Shown here in pieces: positions 1-8,120 of a stretch of 22,714 nt of DNA (positions are counted from its first letter, which is position 1; every line of letters begins with the position of its first letter). Made by a program: the position numbers and the translations under genes. Under the pieces are notes generated by a model, which had not been told where the DNA came from, did no database searches, and was given only the letters and a program-made list of their open reading frames with translations. This DNA is from Myxococcota bacterium (GTDB taxonomy: Bacteria; Myxococcota_C; UBA6777), in NCBI GenBank assembly GCA_023150835.1, contig JAKLKB010000114.1, positions 1 to 22,714 on the forward strand. Reading direction: 5' to 3'.

Positions 1-9
1 TTGTTGTAA

Positions 10-60
10 ACGCCCTGTGATTGGGCAGCCACACCTGTCTGCCCCTACTTTTTCACGTAC
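10..60 (-). repeat. Fragment of dispersed palindromic element (family A)
   Basis: Read on the minus strand, this begins with GTAGGGGCA, followed by GGCTGCCC and GGGCG. It matches the core of the complete element at 14113-14240. It lies just downstream of the tolC-like gene's end and contains no gene. Only the central part is present; the outer arm is not visible at this window edge. Confidence 0.6.
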
Positions 61-82
61 TTCACGGACGGAACTCGTAGAA

Positions 83-122
83 ACTGTTTGCTTTGAAAAA
101 AGCAGCCGTCGAAGCGAACAGT
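83..122 (-). terminator. Possible terminator of the secretion operon
   Basis: The arms ACTGTTTGCTT and AAGCGAACAGT can pair, with one G-T pair. On the minus strand the hairpin is followed by TTTCT, 23 bases beyond the stop of the tolC-like gene. The loop is long (about 18 nt) and the T-tract is short, so this is only a weak candidate for an intrinsic terminator. Confidence 0.3.
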
Positions 123-144
123 CCGGAGCAGAAACCTCGTCAAA

Positions 145-1410
145 TCACAAACCTGTCGGCAATTGTCCGATGGCCTCAAACAGCGAAAGATAACTATCGA
201 GGGTTTCTTCGAGGGTGACGAGGCGGTCCAACATCGCCTTGAGTTGGCTTTTTTGGGTGGTGACGAGCTGAAGTAGTTGAAGATTTCCGAGTTGGAGGCT
301 GCGGGCAAGGAGTCGCAGTTGTTGTGCAAACTGAGGCAGGAGTTGTGATTGGTAGATCTGAAGGACTTCGCGTGTCTTGGTGTAGCGCAAGAAACTTTCT
401 CGGATGGATTGGCGAATCTTGAATTGTTCTTCAAGAAGTTTGAGTCGGGATTGGCTCAGTTTGGCGCGGGACTCGAAGACTTTGGGTTGATTGCGGTAGG
501 TGAAGGGGAGGGCGATGCTAAAGCCGATCCCGATGGTGTGATTGAGTTCTTGTTCGAGCGCATAAAACAGCTTGAGTTTGAGATCGGGGATGGCTTTGGC
601 TTCTTCGAACTGGAGGGCGACTTGAGCTTGTTTGATGGATTCGCGGGCGACTTGGAGGCGGATGTGATCAGCGGCCTTGATAAAAAAGGGATCGATGCTG
701 TTGTACAACGGAAAGTTCGATGGCAAGGGGGTTGTGGCAGTCGGTAGGTCGGTTTGGTCCCATCCAAGGACTTTTGCGAGTTTTTGTTGATTGACGCGGA
801 GTTTGGCTTCGCTGCGTTGGAGCGAAGCGCGGTTTTGCAATAGCTCCAAACGCACCAAGTTGACGCTCAAGATATCGGTGGCTCCTTGGGCTTTCATCGT
901 TTGCGTGAGCCGCTCGATGCGCTCAAAAAAAGCAACGATATCTTTGTACAGGACGACTTTTTGTTGCGAGATCAGAACTTTGTTATAAGCGCGGTGGACG
1001 TCGAGAGTGAGGGCGAATTCGAAGGCTTCGACTTCGCGTTTGACGCGATTGACGAAGGCCATCGCAAGGCGTTGTCCTTGGGTCCACCACCCACCGATGG
1101 GCATCTTCCAAAGCAGTTCATTTTCGAGGGTCTTGAAGTCGACAGGGCTGGGTTTTCCCGGGGCTTTGACTTTGCCCACAGATTCGAGCTCTGGGTTGGT
1201 GGGAAAGTAGCGCCAACCGCGAAGGCGCTGCATGGCGATATCGATATTGGCACGAACAACGCGCAAGGATGGGCTGTTTTTGAGTGCGTAGTCTACAGCT
1301 TCTTGGCGCGTAAGTGAGTGGCTTTGTCGGGGAAACAACAGAAACACCAGAAGCAAAAGACAACGCCCTATACATGGGGAGGAAAGGTTCGCAGCGAACA
1401 CAAAAAACAC
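145..1410 (-). CDS. TolC-type outer-membrane efflux/secretion channel
   Basis: Predicted outer-membrane factor of 421 aa that would form the exit channel for the HlyD adaptor and ABC exporter encoded just upstream. The start is set at a GTG at 1410 because AAGGGG lies seven bases before it and the HlyD stop is 17 bases upstream; the open frame extends to a TTG at 1512, inside hlyD, with no good reason to use it. The N-terminus has a hydrophobic Leu/Phe stretch ending in QSHS, a plausible signal peptide. The mature protein starts LTRQEAVDYALKNSPSL, the usual opening of TolC-family proteins. Long heptad-rich helices follow (for example VNLVRLELLQNRASLQRSEAKL), repeated in two halves as in the family. 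Length is typical. Third gene of a three-gene operon. The substrate is not evident. Confidence 0.85.
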   Translation of the reverse strand: MFFVFAANLSSPCIGRCLLLLVFLLFPRQSHSLTRQEAVDYALKNSPSLRVVRANIDIAMQRLRGWRYFPTNPELESVGKVKAPGKPSPVDFKTLENELLWKMPIGGWWTQGQRLAMAFVNRVKREVEAFEFALTLDVHRAYNKVLISQQKVVLYKDIVAFFERIERLTQTMKAQGATDILSVNLVRLELLQNRASLQRSEAKLRVNQQKLAKVLGWDQTDLPTATTPLPSNFPLYNSIDPFFIKAADHIRLQVARESIKQAQVALQFEEAKAIPDLKLKLFYALEQELNHTIGIGFSIALPFTYRNQPKVFESRAKLSQSRLKLLEEQFKIRQSIRESFLRYTKTREVLQIYQSQLLPQFAQQLRLLARSLQLGNLQLLQLVTTQKSQLKAMLDRLVTLEETLDSYLSLFEAIGQLPTGL

Positions 1411-1427
1411 AGGTATGCCCCTTGTTG

Positions 1428-2771
1428 TTATTTTTTGATCTTCTTTGTTTTGATGGGCTTTTTCAGACCTTTTGGATCGAGCGTGGGCGGGAAGCCGTTG
1501 AATTGACGCCAAAGTTCAAAAGCAAGGCTGACGCGGTTGAGGAAGATCCAGCCCTTGGCACGGACTCCTTGGCGCAAAAAGCGCCCTTCTGGCCACGCTT
1601 CGTCTTGCTTATCGGGGACGATCAAGATGCGGAATTTGCCTTCGCCGCTGTCGGTTGCATCGACCAAAGAGACGGTTCCTCCGAAGGTTCCGACGGCGAC
1701 AGAGGGCCACCCTGTAAACTGGACAGCGGGCCACCCTTCAAATTGCAGTCGGACATGGCGTTGTCGCGTAATCAGCGGAGCATCGTTGCCGTCCACCCAG
1801 AGTTCGACGGCTCTCGAAGTGGTCGCAGGGACGATGCGGGCGATGGGTTTGCCTTCTTTGAGCATCTCGGCTTGTTCGTTGACGAGCAAGCTGAGGATGA
1901 TGCTGTCGCGAGGGGCGCGGATATCTTGGGCGCGTTGACGGGCGACTTTGACGCTGACTTTGGCGAGATCGCCGCGTGCTTTGGCAGCTTCTTCTTCGGA
2001 TTTTTCGAGTTCAGCTTTGGCGGAGTCGACCTTGGCTTGGGCTTCTGCGCCGATCTTGAGGCGCTCGGCACGCATGGCGAATTCGTTGGCGCGGGCCGAA
2101 GTAAGATCAGCGAGGGTCATATTCACTTCGGTTTCTTGTTTGGCGTAGTTGAGTTCGGCCAGTTCAAGGCTGCGTTGAGAGACGAGGTCATCTTTTTTCA
2201 AGGAGCGCAGTCGCTTGAGGTTGAGGGTGGCTGCTCGCAAGGCGGCACGGCCAGCGGCGAGTTTTTGTTGGACGGCTTGGATCTTTTGTTGGGCCATCTG
2301 GATCTTTAGCTGCGCGGCTTGGAGGGCGAGGCGTTTGGAATCTTCGAGGGCTTTGATCTTGTTTTTGTAGGCTTCGACACGTGAGAGTGCATTTTTTTGT
2401 TGGCTTTGGACGGCTCGGCGTTCTTCTTCGATGCGCTCGAAGAGTTGGGGATCGTTGTCTGCGATCTCGGCGATCAGATCGCCTTTTTTGACGGTCGAAC
2501 CTTCGGTGACATACCAGCGGGTGATGCGGCCTTTGATCGGGGCCTCGATCACTTGTTGGCGCTCCACAGGCGTGTAGGCGATCACGCGCCCGACACCAAA
2601 GGCTGTTTGTTGCCAAGGGGCCAAGAAAAGAGCGCAGCATCCGAGGAAAAAGCCGATCCATAGGGCGCGAGCGAGGGTGATCGCGCTTTTCGGGGATTCG
2701 ACCATCCGCAGCGCGGAAAAGCGCGGCATCTTTTGGATGGGTTGAAGCAGCGGGATCTTGAGGCGAAGCAT
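1428..2771 (-). CDS. HlyD-family periplasmic adaptor (membrane fusion protein)
   Basis: 447 aa inner-membrane-anchored adaptor expected to link the ABC exporter to the TolC-like channel. A basic/hydrophobic N-terminus leads into one membrane segment at about residues 31-52. A lipoyl-like half motif follows (VIEAPIKGRITRWYVTEGSTVKKGDLI), whose second half reappears at about 290-320 (IRAPRDSIILSLLVNEQAEM). Between them lies a long Ala/Glu/Lys/Gln coiled coil (about 105-285), suited to docking with the channel. Beta-barrel sequence with GWPAVQFTGWP motifs follows, then a Lys-rich tail. AAAGGAG lies upstream of the ATG with a spacer of about 11 bases. The gene starts 39 bases after the ABC gene. 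HlyD/EmrA-type architecture is clear; the cargo is unknown. Confidence 0.88.
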   Translation of the reverse strand: MLRLKIPLLQPIQKMPRFSALRMVESPKSAITLARALWIGFFLGCCALFLAPWQQTAFGVGRVIAYTPVERQQVIEAPIKGRITRWYVTEGSTVKKGDLIAEIADNDPQLFERIEEERRAVQSQQKNALSRVEAYKNKIKALEDSKRLALQAAQLKIQMAQQKIQAVQQKLAAGRAALRAATLNLKRLRSLKKDDLVSQRSLELAELNYAKQETEVNMTLADLTSARANEFAMRAERLKIGAEAQAKVDSAKAELEKSEEEAAKARGDLAKVSVKVARQRAQDIRAPRDSIILSLLVNEQAEMLKEGKPIARIVPATTSRAVELWVDGNDAPLITRQRHVRLQFEGWPAVQFTGWPSVAVGTFGGTVSLVDATDSGEGKFRILIVPDKQDEAWPEGRFLRQGVRAKGWIFLNRVSLAFELWRQFNGFPPTLDPKGLKKPIKTKKIKK

Positions 2772-2810
2772 CGTGAGTCGTTCTCCTTTGGCAAACCAAA
2801 CCGCGAGGGT

Positions 2811-4973
2811 TTAGGCTGTACGGGCTGCTTGAACCAAGCTCTTGGTATCGAGATCATAAGTGTGTGTGCAAAGCCGCAGCAGATCAGCGCGGTGCGTCAC
2901 CAGCACCAAAGTCCACGGTGCATCGGGCGAAAACAATGTTGCGAGCAGAGGACTACGGCTGCGCGGATCCAAGCGATCCAACAACCCGTCGATCAAGAGC
3001 AATCGAGGACGCGCTGCAAACGCACGCGCAAGCATGAGTTGCACCCGTTGTTGCTGCGAAAGCGGCGCACCTCCAGACACCAACTCCGAGTTGAGACCCT
3101 CGGCTGTACACAAGATGCTATCGCGTAGGCCGACTTGTTCGAGTGCCTCGCGGGCTTCGACCCGACCGATATCGTGGCGGCCTGCTCGGATATTTTCAAA
3201 GACCGAGTCGTGGAAGATCTCGATATCGCGCAATAACACCAGATCGCGGCGTAGATCTTCGGGGCGGATATCGCGGTAGTCGATCTGATCGAGCGCGATC
3301 TGCCCGTTGCTTGGGGGGCGTACACCATACATGATATCCAAAAGCGTGCTTTTGCCCGAAGCAGGAGGGCCAAGCAGCGCAACACGCGAACCTTCCGGGA
3401 TATCCAACTCGATCCCCTCGAACACCGCCGAACCGTCGTGATCATATCCGACTTGGTGCAGATGCAACGCAACTGGAGTGGTTTGGAGTGGCAAGGGGTG
3501 GCCTTGGGGAGGATCTGTGGGAAGATCCACGACATGCCCGATCTTATCGAGCGATGCGATCATGTCATAGAATTTTTCGTAGAGCTTTCCCATCTTCGCC
3601 AACGAGATCACCAGTGCTGCCGTGACAAGCTCGGCAGCCACCAACTGACCGAGCGTGAGCTGGCGTTGGATCACCAACCATCCCCCCACCAACAACAGCC
3701 CTGTACTCGCAAAGATCTGCAACGCCATATTGCCGATCAATTGGCGAAGTACGATGCGAAAGTGTTTGGAGCGAGCGACGAGATAGTTTTTGGCGAGGGC
3801 GTCCGCGTGTTCTTGGGCAAGCGCAAGCCCACCCGCCGAGTGAAAGATCTGCGGATGGGCGGCGATATCTTCGAGCCATGCGGCGATCTTGTATTTTTGC
3901 TTGGATTCTTTGATGCTGGTCTCGATCGCACCACGTGCAAGTGTAAAAGTGACAAACAAGATCGCGATCAACAACACCATCGCAAAGGCCATCAATACGG
4001 GGTGATAGAGCGTCAACAGCAAAAAAGCGACGGATATCTGCAACACGCTTGAAAAGCCATCAAAAAGCATGAGGGCTGCGGTCTTTTGCAACGCAGCCAC
4101 ATCAAAAAAGCGGTTGGTCACTTCGCGGATATCCTCTTCATCCCGCGCTCTTTGAGCCACTCGCGGCAACCGATAAGAAAAGTCCGCCGCCACACGCACC
4201 ATCAAACGCCGTGCGATCAACTCCGTCATGTACGTTTGCATCGCTTGTAAAAACGCTGAAAACCCCAACCCTGCGGCCAAAAGCAGCGTTAGCACGACCA
4301 ACGGTTGCAACATCGTCCCAAATGCCACCGTATTGACCAATGCTTGGACTGCGATCGGTGTGGCAAGTGTCAACAAACCGATCAAGGCCGCGTAGATCGT
4401 AATCGCCCAAATGGCCTGACGTTCCGAACGCACCAACGCCCACAACCGACCCAGCGCCGAGCGCAGTACATGATCGTCCTCGTTCGGCTTGTACATCGAT
4501 TCGACCCAGTGTTCGAGCGGAATCGAGTTCTCAGACATCAACCACGTCACTTCGTTCCCTTCGGAGATCCCCATCTCTGCGCGCAATTCTTTGGGAGTCA
4601 TCCAATGCGTAGGCTCTTTGGTCAAGAAATGCGTCACCAAAAAACGCCCCCGCTCTCGCGCCAAGATCCCCAACCAACCGGCTTCTTCTTTGCCGATCCG
4701 CGTAAAAATCGGAAAACTTGCTGTCTCTATCTCCAACAAACTTTTCGGACTGCTCGTGAAACGTGTGGTCTTCAGATGAAGTGAACTCCCTGCCAACTCA
4801 CAAAAATCCCACCACGCCAACCCACCCCCATCCGAACGCAACGAAAGGGTCTCTTGTAAGACTCCGCGCACCGATGACGGCGACACATCGACATCATGGT
4901 GCTTGACCAAATACTCAAAGACCAACGATAACTCCGCAAGATCTTCTCCTCGTATCAGTTGTTCTCTTTGCAT
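2811..4973 (-). CDS. Type I secretion ABC exporter with C39-like N-terminus and degenerate ATPase motifs
   Basis: 720 aa half-transporter. The start at 4973 is chosen over an ATG at 5006 because AGAGG precedes it and the earlier ATG has no ribosome site. Residues 1 to about 170 resemble a C39-peptidase-like domain without the catalytic Cys/His arrangement, which in other exporters binds rather than cleaves substrate. An ABC membrane domain with about six helices follows (about 185-470), then the nucleotide-binding domain. Walker A is intact (GPPASGKST, about 535-543). The Q-loop Gln is replaced (LLRDIEIF), the signature reads LSQQQ instead of LSGGQ, and Walker B is LLLIDG with Gly where the catalytic Glu is normally found. 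The H-loop His (LVTHR, about 694) is kept. First gene of the operon with the adaptor and channel. It may be slow, need a partner ATPase, or belong to a family in which this is normal. Confidence 0.85.
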   Translation of the reverse strand: MQREQLIRGEDLAELSLVFEYLVKHHDVDVSPSSVRGVLQETLSLRSDGGGLAWWDFCELAGSSLHLKTTRFTSSPKSLLEIETASFPIFTRIGKEEAGWLGILARERGRFLVTHFLTKEPTHWMTPKELRAEMGISEGNEVTWLMSENSIPLEHWVESMYKPNEDDHVLRSALGRLWALVRSERQAIWAITIYAALIGLLTLATPIAVQALVNTVAFGTMLQPLVVLTLLLAAGLGFSAFLQAMQTYMTELIARRLMVRVAADFSYRLPRVAQRARDEEDIREVTNRFFDVAALQKTAALMLFDGFSSVLQISVAFLLLTLYHPVLMAFAMVLLIAILFVTFTLARGAIETSIKESKQKYKIAAWLEDIAAHPQIFHSAGGLALAQEHADALAKNYLVARSKHFRIVLRQLIGNMALQIFASTGLLLVGGWLVIQRQLTLGQLVAAELVTAALVISLAKMGKLYEKFYDMIASLDKIGHVVDLPTDPPQGHPLPLQTTPVALHLHQVGYDHDGSAVFEGIELDIPEGSRVALLGPPASGKSTLLDIMYGVRPPSNGQIALDQIDYRDIRPEDLRRDLVLLRDIEIFHDSVFENIRAGRHDIGRVEAREALEQVGLRDSILCTAEGLNSELVSGGAPLSQQQRVQLMLARAFAARPRLLLIDGLLDRLDPRSRSPLLATLFSPDAPWTLVLVTHRADLLRLCTHTYDLDTKSLVQAARTA

Positions 4974-5020
4974 CCTTAGATCCCTCTCGCACCGCCCAAC
5001 GTTCATGCGGTTTTGATGTG

Positions 5021-5036
5021 TTCAAATATTCAAATA
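5021..5036. repeat. Tandem 8-bp repeat upstream of the secretion operon
   Basis: TTCAAATA occurs twice in direct succession in an AT-rich stretch 48-63 bases upstream of the ABC exporter start. Its location in the leader/promoter region suggests a possible regulator site, but no protein is known to bind it and no clear promoter boxes stand out. Confidence 0.4.
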
Positions 5037-5218
5037 TGTGAAGGCTAATCTTTGCGCAAAGCTTCGTCAAGGCAAAAAAAATGAGATTCGAGCCGATCTG
5101 CGGTGTGGTTGTAAGGGATGGTCGCAGGAAAGGTCAAGGCGCGGGCCAAACGCGGGGTATGAGATGCAACAGAGGTGAAGGGGATTCGTTTGGGGGGAGA
5201 GTGCGGAGAGAGCACGAT

Positions 5219-5255
5219 GCAATATCCGTCCGTTGTTTGATCGTAAGGACGCAGG
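5219..5255 (+). repeat. 37-bp direct repeat, copy 1 (family A left arm)
   Basis: An exact 37-base match to 5293-5329, separated from it by 37 bases. It contains ATCCGTCC and GATCGTAAGGACG, which align with the left arm (AATCCGCCC, GATCGTAA) of the palindromic element at 14113-14240. This copy stops at the end of the arm, so it is a truncated element or a local duplication. Confidence 0.75.
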
Positions 5256-5292
5256 ATCAAGCCCACCGACTGCGCCACATCAAAGCCGTTAC

Positions 5293-5361
5293 GCAATATC
5301 CGTCCGTTGTTTGATCGTAAGGACGCAGGGGCAGGCTGGTGTGGATGCCCGATAATAGGGC
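5293..5361 (+). repeat. Family A dispersed element, longer copy including second 37-bp repeat
   Basis: Begins with the second copy of the 37-bp repeat and continues into AGGGGCAGGCTGG and TGCCCGATAATAGGGCG. These match the core of the complete element at 14113-14240. The right-hand arm is missing. The rest of the 4974-5400 intergenic region has no convincing gene. Confidence 0.65.
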
Positions 5362-5365
5362 GTCT

Positions 5366-5385
5366 ATGCACGATTTTGCGTGCAT
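5366..5385. other. Perfect 7-bp stem hairpin downstream of lipoprotein gene
   Basis: ATGCACG and CGTGCAT flank a six-base loop, 16 bases beyond the stop of the lipoprotein gene on the minus strand. No T-run follows, so it is not a classical intrinsic terminator. It may help protect or end that transcript. Confidence 0.4.
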
Positions 5386-5400
5386 TCCTTGGATATCGTG

Positions 5401-6135
5401 TTAGTGAGAGAAGAGCTTTTGTTGGAGCAGCAAAGCGACAGAAGTCGAGGCGAGCGCGTCTTGTTGCTGTGGGGGGAGTCCTCGATCCAACCAGACGACG
5501 CCTTCTGTGAGGGCATCGACGGCTCCAAGCACCCTTCCCTGAGAGTCAAAGGTATAGCCTGCAAGCCAAAAGATCGGCTGCTCGGAGTCTTGGACGCGAT
5601 GACTCGCTTTGACGCCGAAGCGAGTGTCGTTGTTGTGCAGTCGCCCTTGCGCGGGCTGCGGATAATCTTGGTAGAGATCCAGTTCCCAGAAAAAAGCGGA
5701 GTCCTGATTCGGAGAAAAAGCGCAATGTAACGAATCTTTTTGCTGCGTGGTAAGTTTGAGTCGGATCGGGCCTCTGAATTTGATGACATCTTTATCTCTC
5801 GTCACCAAGCACTTGTTTTCCCAAACCACGTCGTTGCCTTTTTGAAGGCTAAAACGGAAACGTTGAGAAGACGCGACATGCTTTGCGATCCAACCTCCGA
5901 CGCGGTGAGTTTCGGTCCAGCCCATTTGGACATCGCGCACCCGATAGGCTCCAAAGTCCATTTCGTTGTTCCATATCGAGCGCTTGATCGGCAAGGTTAA
6001 TGACTGACTTTGGAGCGACGAAGGAACGGCCATCCGAAGCATACGACAACCGCTCGTAATTGTACTGATGCTTGTAGTACAGAAAAGTAAGAAGAAAATA
6101 GAATGAATTTTGTTGTTACATCGGAATTTTTTCAT
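5401..6135 (-). CDS. Hypothetical lipoprotein
   Basis: 244 aa protein that I do not recognise. The start at 6135 is supported by AGAGG six bases upstream, although the frame stays open to 6249. The N-terminus (MKKFRCNNK, then a hydrophobic stretch FFLLFC) ends in TSGC at Cys30, an acceptable but not ideal lipoprotein processing site. The mature part has about 210 residues, mostly of alternating beta-type character with several Trp (WNNEMDFGAYRV, WIAKHV, FFWELDLYQDYPQP), and ends in a Leu/Gln-rich helix. No transmembrane helix follows the signal. It stands alone between the secretion operon and the divergent carrier gene. Envelope location is inferred; function unknown. Confidence 0.72.
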   Translation of the reverse strand: MKKFRCNNKIHSIFFLLFCTTSISTITSGCRMLRMAVPSSLQSQSLTLPIKRSIWNNEMDFGAYRVRDVQMGWTETHRVGGWIAKHVASSQRFRFSLQKGNDVVWENKCLVTRDKDVIKFRGPIRLKLTTQQKDSLHCAFSPNQDSAFFWELDLYQDYPQPAQGRLHNNDTRFGVKASHRVQDSEQPIFWLAGYTFDSQGRVLGAVDALTEGVVWLDRGLPPQQQDALASTSVALLLQQKLFSH

Positions 6136-6587
6136 GATACACCTCTTTTGGTTAGACGTTCTTTGCGGGGTGATGCGCTGTAAAGCAAAAAAAATACCGC
6201 ATGAAAAAATATGTTGTATTCGCCGCTCTACAGAACACATAGAACACAAAAAGGCTCGGAAATGGGCGAGCGGCGAGGAGGGTGTTTTGGTGTGGAGGGG
6301 TTGGGATGGATGCGGGCTACTCCATTTCTATGGGGGGCGTGGAGGAGAGTGATCGGTTTTAAAGCGGCAAGGCGAGGGCAGAAGCGAGCGGCAAAAACCC
6401 CGTGTCTGCGATGCTTCGGGCGGGGCCTGTGTTGGAGAGAAAGCAGGCCAGCACGAGAGAGAACTTTGCGCTTAGGAGGCAGGTGTGCCAAAGATGAGGC
6501 ATTGTTGATTCGGGTAGGATGGAGGCAAAGGGGCTGGGTTGGCTTCTTTGGCGAGAAGAGCAGATCAGAGCGCAGGAGGCTGTGGAC
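6136..6587. other. Divergent intergenic region with no recognised gene
   Basis: About 450 bases between the minus-strand lipoprotein gene and the plus-strand carrier gene. It must hold both promoters, but I cannot assign boxes with confidence. Short frames on either strand lack ribosome sites and recognisable content. The carrier-proximal part is G-rich on the plus strand. Confidence 0.5.
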
Positions 6588-7940
6588 ATGATGGAAGAGA
6601 AACGTGGAATTCATCCGATCACGCGTTGGCTAGAGAAGGCAAGCCCGTTTGCATTTGCGACGTATGCGATCTTTGCGGCGTTTATGGCGTATTTTGCGAT
6701 GTACGCGTTCCGTAAGCCGTTTTCTGTTGCGTTGTTTCCGGGGCAGGTGGCGTTGCCGTTTTTGCCGCCGATCGATTACAAGATCTTTTTGATTATCGCT
6801 CAGGTGGTGGGGTACACGCTGTCGAAGTTTACGGGGATCAAGGTGATCTCGGAGATGGAGGCGAAGCATCGGGCGTGGGCGTTGGTGGGGATGATCGCAG
6901 CGGCGGAAGCTGCGTTGTTGTTGTTTGCGATCACACCCAAGCCCTATAATGCGTTGTTTTTGTTTGCCAATGGGATCCCATTGGGGATGATCTGGGGGTT
7001 GGTGTTTGCGTTTTTGGAAGGGCGGCGACTGTCGGAGCTTTTGGGGGCGGGTTTATCGGCGAGTTATATCCTTGCGAGCGGTGTGGTCAAATCGGTGGGT
7101 GATGCGGTGATCAAGTACCTGCATTTCTCGGAGTATTGGATGCCTTTTATCACGGGCCTGTTCTTTTTGCCGTTGTTTTTGTTGTGCGTGTGGATGTTGA
7201 GCTTGATGCCACCGCCGTCTGTGGAAGATGAGGCTTTGCGCACCAAACGCGCTCCGATGCAACGTCAAGATCGATGGGTTTTTTTCAGTCGATTTGCGCC
7301 CGGGCTGATCGCGCTGATCGTGTTGTATATCTTTTTGACCACGTATCGGGACTTTCGGGACAATTTTGCAAAGGAGCTTTGGACCGCGCTGGGCTATAAA
7401 GGGGTGCCGTTGATCTTTACACAGACGGAGATCTATGTGGCTTTTGGGGTGATGATCGCGCTTGCGCTGATCATGTGGGTGAAGACCAATCGACGGGCGA
7501 TGGTGGTTGTACACGGCATCATGTTGTTTGGCAGCGTGATGATCGGTGTGAGTACGATGGCGTTTCAAGCCCAGATGATCTCGCCCGTGGTGTGGATGAC
7601 GTTGGTGGGGTTGGGGCTGTATTTGGGATACGTGCCGTTTGGCTGTATGTTGTTCGATCGTCTGCTTGCAGCGATCCGATTTGTCGGAACATCGGGCTTT
7701 ATGATCTATGTGGCAGACTCATTCGGTTATCTTGGAAGCGTTGTGTTGATGCTGTACAAAAACTTTGGTCAACCGACGCTGCCTTGGCTCAAGTTTTTCG
7801 TGCAGTATAGTTATGTGACGTCTGTCTTGTGTTCGGTGTGTTTTGTGTTTTCGCTGGTGTATTTTTATCGGATCGCACTCGACGTACACGGGGCGGATGA
7901 GCTAGACGATATCCCCGCAGCATCCGAGGGGAAAGCCTAA
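6588..7940 (+). CDS. DUF5690-type MFS carrier
   Basis: 450 aa polytopic inner-membrane protein. The start at 6588 is fixed by an AGGAGG eight bases upstream; an in-frame ATG at 6519 lacks such a site. About 12 hydrophobic segments are visible, split six and six by a charged cytoplasmic loop (PPPSVEDEALRTKRAPM). Motifs that I recognise from the DUF5690 branch of the major facilitator superfamily include YFAMYAFRKPF near the first helix, QVVGYTLSKFTGIKVISEM, FLFANGIPLGMIWGLVF, and the YFLTTYRDFRDNFAKELW-like segment after the loop (IFLTTYRDFRDNF). The family's substrate is not established to my knowledge. Monocistronic by spacing; the next gene is convergent. Confident as a transporter; substrate unknown. 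Confidence 0.88.
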   Translation: MMEEKRGIHPITRWLEKASPFAFATYAIFAAFMAYFAMYAFRKPFSVALFPGQVALPFLPPIDYKIFLIIAQVVGYTLSKFTGIKVISEMEAKHRAWALVGMIAAAEAALLLFAITPKPYNALFLFANGIPLGMIWGLVFAFLEGRRLSELLGAGLSASYILASGVVKSVGDAVIKYLHFSEYWMPFITGLFFLPLFLLCVWMLSLMPPPSVEDEALRTKRAPMQRQDRWVFFSRFAPGLIALIVLYIFLTTYRDFRDNFAKELWTALGYKGVPLIFTQTEIYVAFGVMIALALIMWVKTNRRAMVVVHGIMLFGSVMIGVSTMAFQAQMISPVVWMTLVGLGLYLGYVPFGCMLFDRLLAAIRFVGTSGFMIYVADSFGYLGSVVLMLYKNFGQPTLPWLKFFVQYSYVTSVLCSVCFVFSLVYFYRIALDVHGADELDDIPAASEGKA

Positions 7941-8047
7941 AGTCCGGTTTGGTTGGGGTTTCGTGGTTTGCGTGGCGGGTGGGTGTGATGTAGAGGGGAT
8001 GTTATACGATCCAGAGAGAAGTGTGCTCGAAGGGTAGGTGCGATCCG

Positions 8048-8120
8048 CTGTCGACGCCCTGTGGTTGGGCCCCTGTGGCTGCCCCTACATTTTGCGCTTA
8101 TACGATGGGCGGATTTCGTA
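8048..8120 (-). repeat. Family A dispersed element, minus orientation, abutting a stop codon
   Basis: Read on the minus strand, it begins TACGAAATCCGCCCAT and continues to AATGTAGGGGCAGCC and CAGGGCG, matching the left arm and core of the complete element at 14113-14240. Its outer end touches the stop codon of the Cys-rich lipoprotein gene at 8121, so it forms the immediate 3' untranslated region. The inverted GGGGCAGCC/GGGGCCC parts can fold. Confidence 0.7.

Noticed and set aside
1314-2309. 331-codon plus-strand frame opposite the HlyD gene
   Set aside because: It lies wholly antisense to clear HlyD/TolC coding sequence, has no ribosome site or recognisable domain, and its Gly/Asp/Phe-rich content is what antisense of Ala/Lys/Glu coiled-coil codons produces.
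5219-5329. Possible two-repeat CRISPR (37-bp repeat, 37-bp spacer)
   Set aside because: Only two copies, no cas genes, and the repeat is part of a dispersed element found elsewhere in the window.
5045-5371. 108-codon minus-strand frame upstream of the secretion operon as a possible cargo gene
   Set aside because: It runs through the dispersed direct repeats, has no secretion-leader features and no supporting ribosome site.
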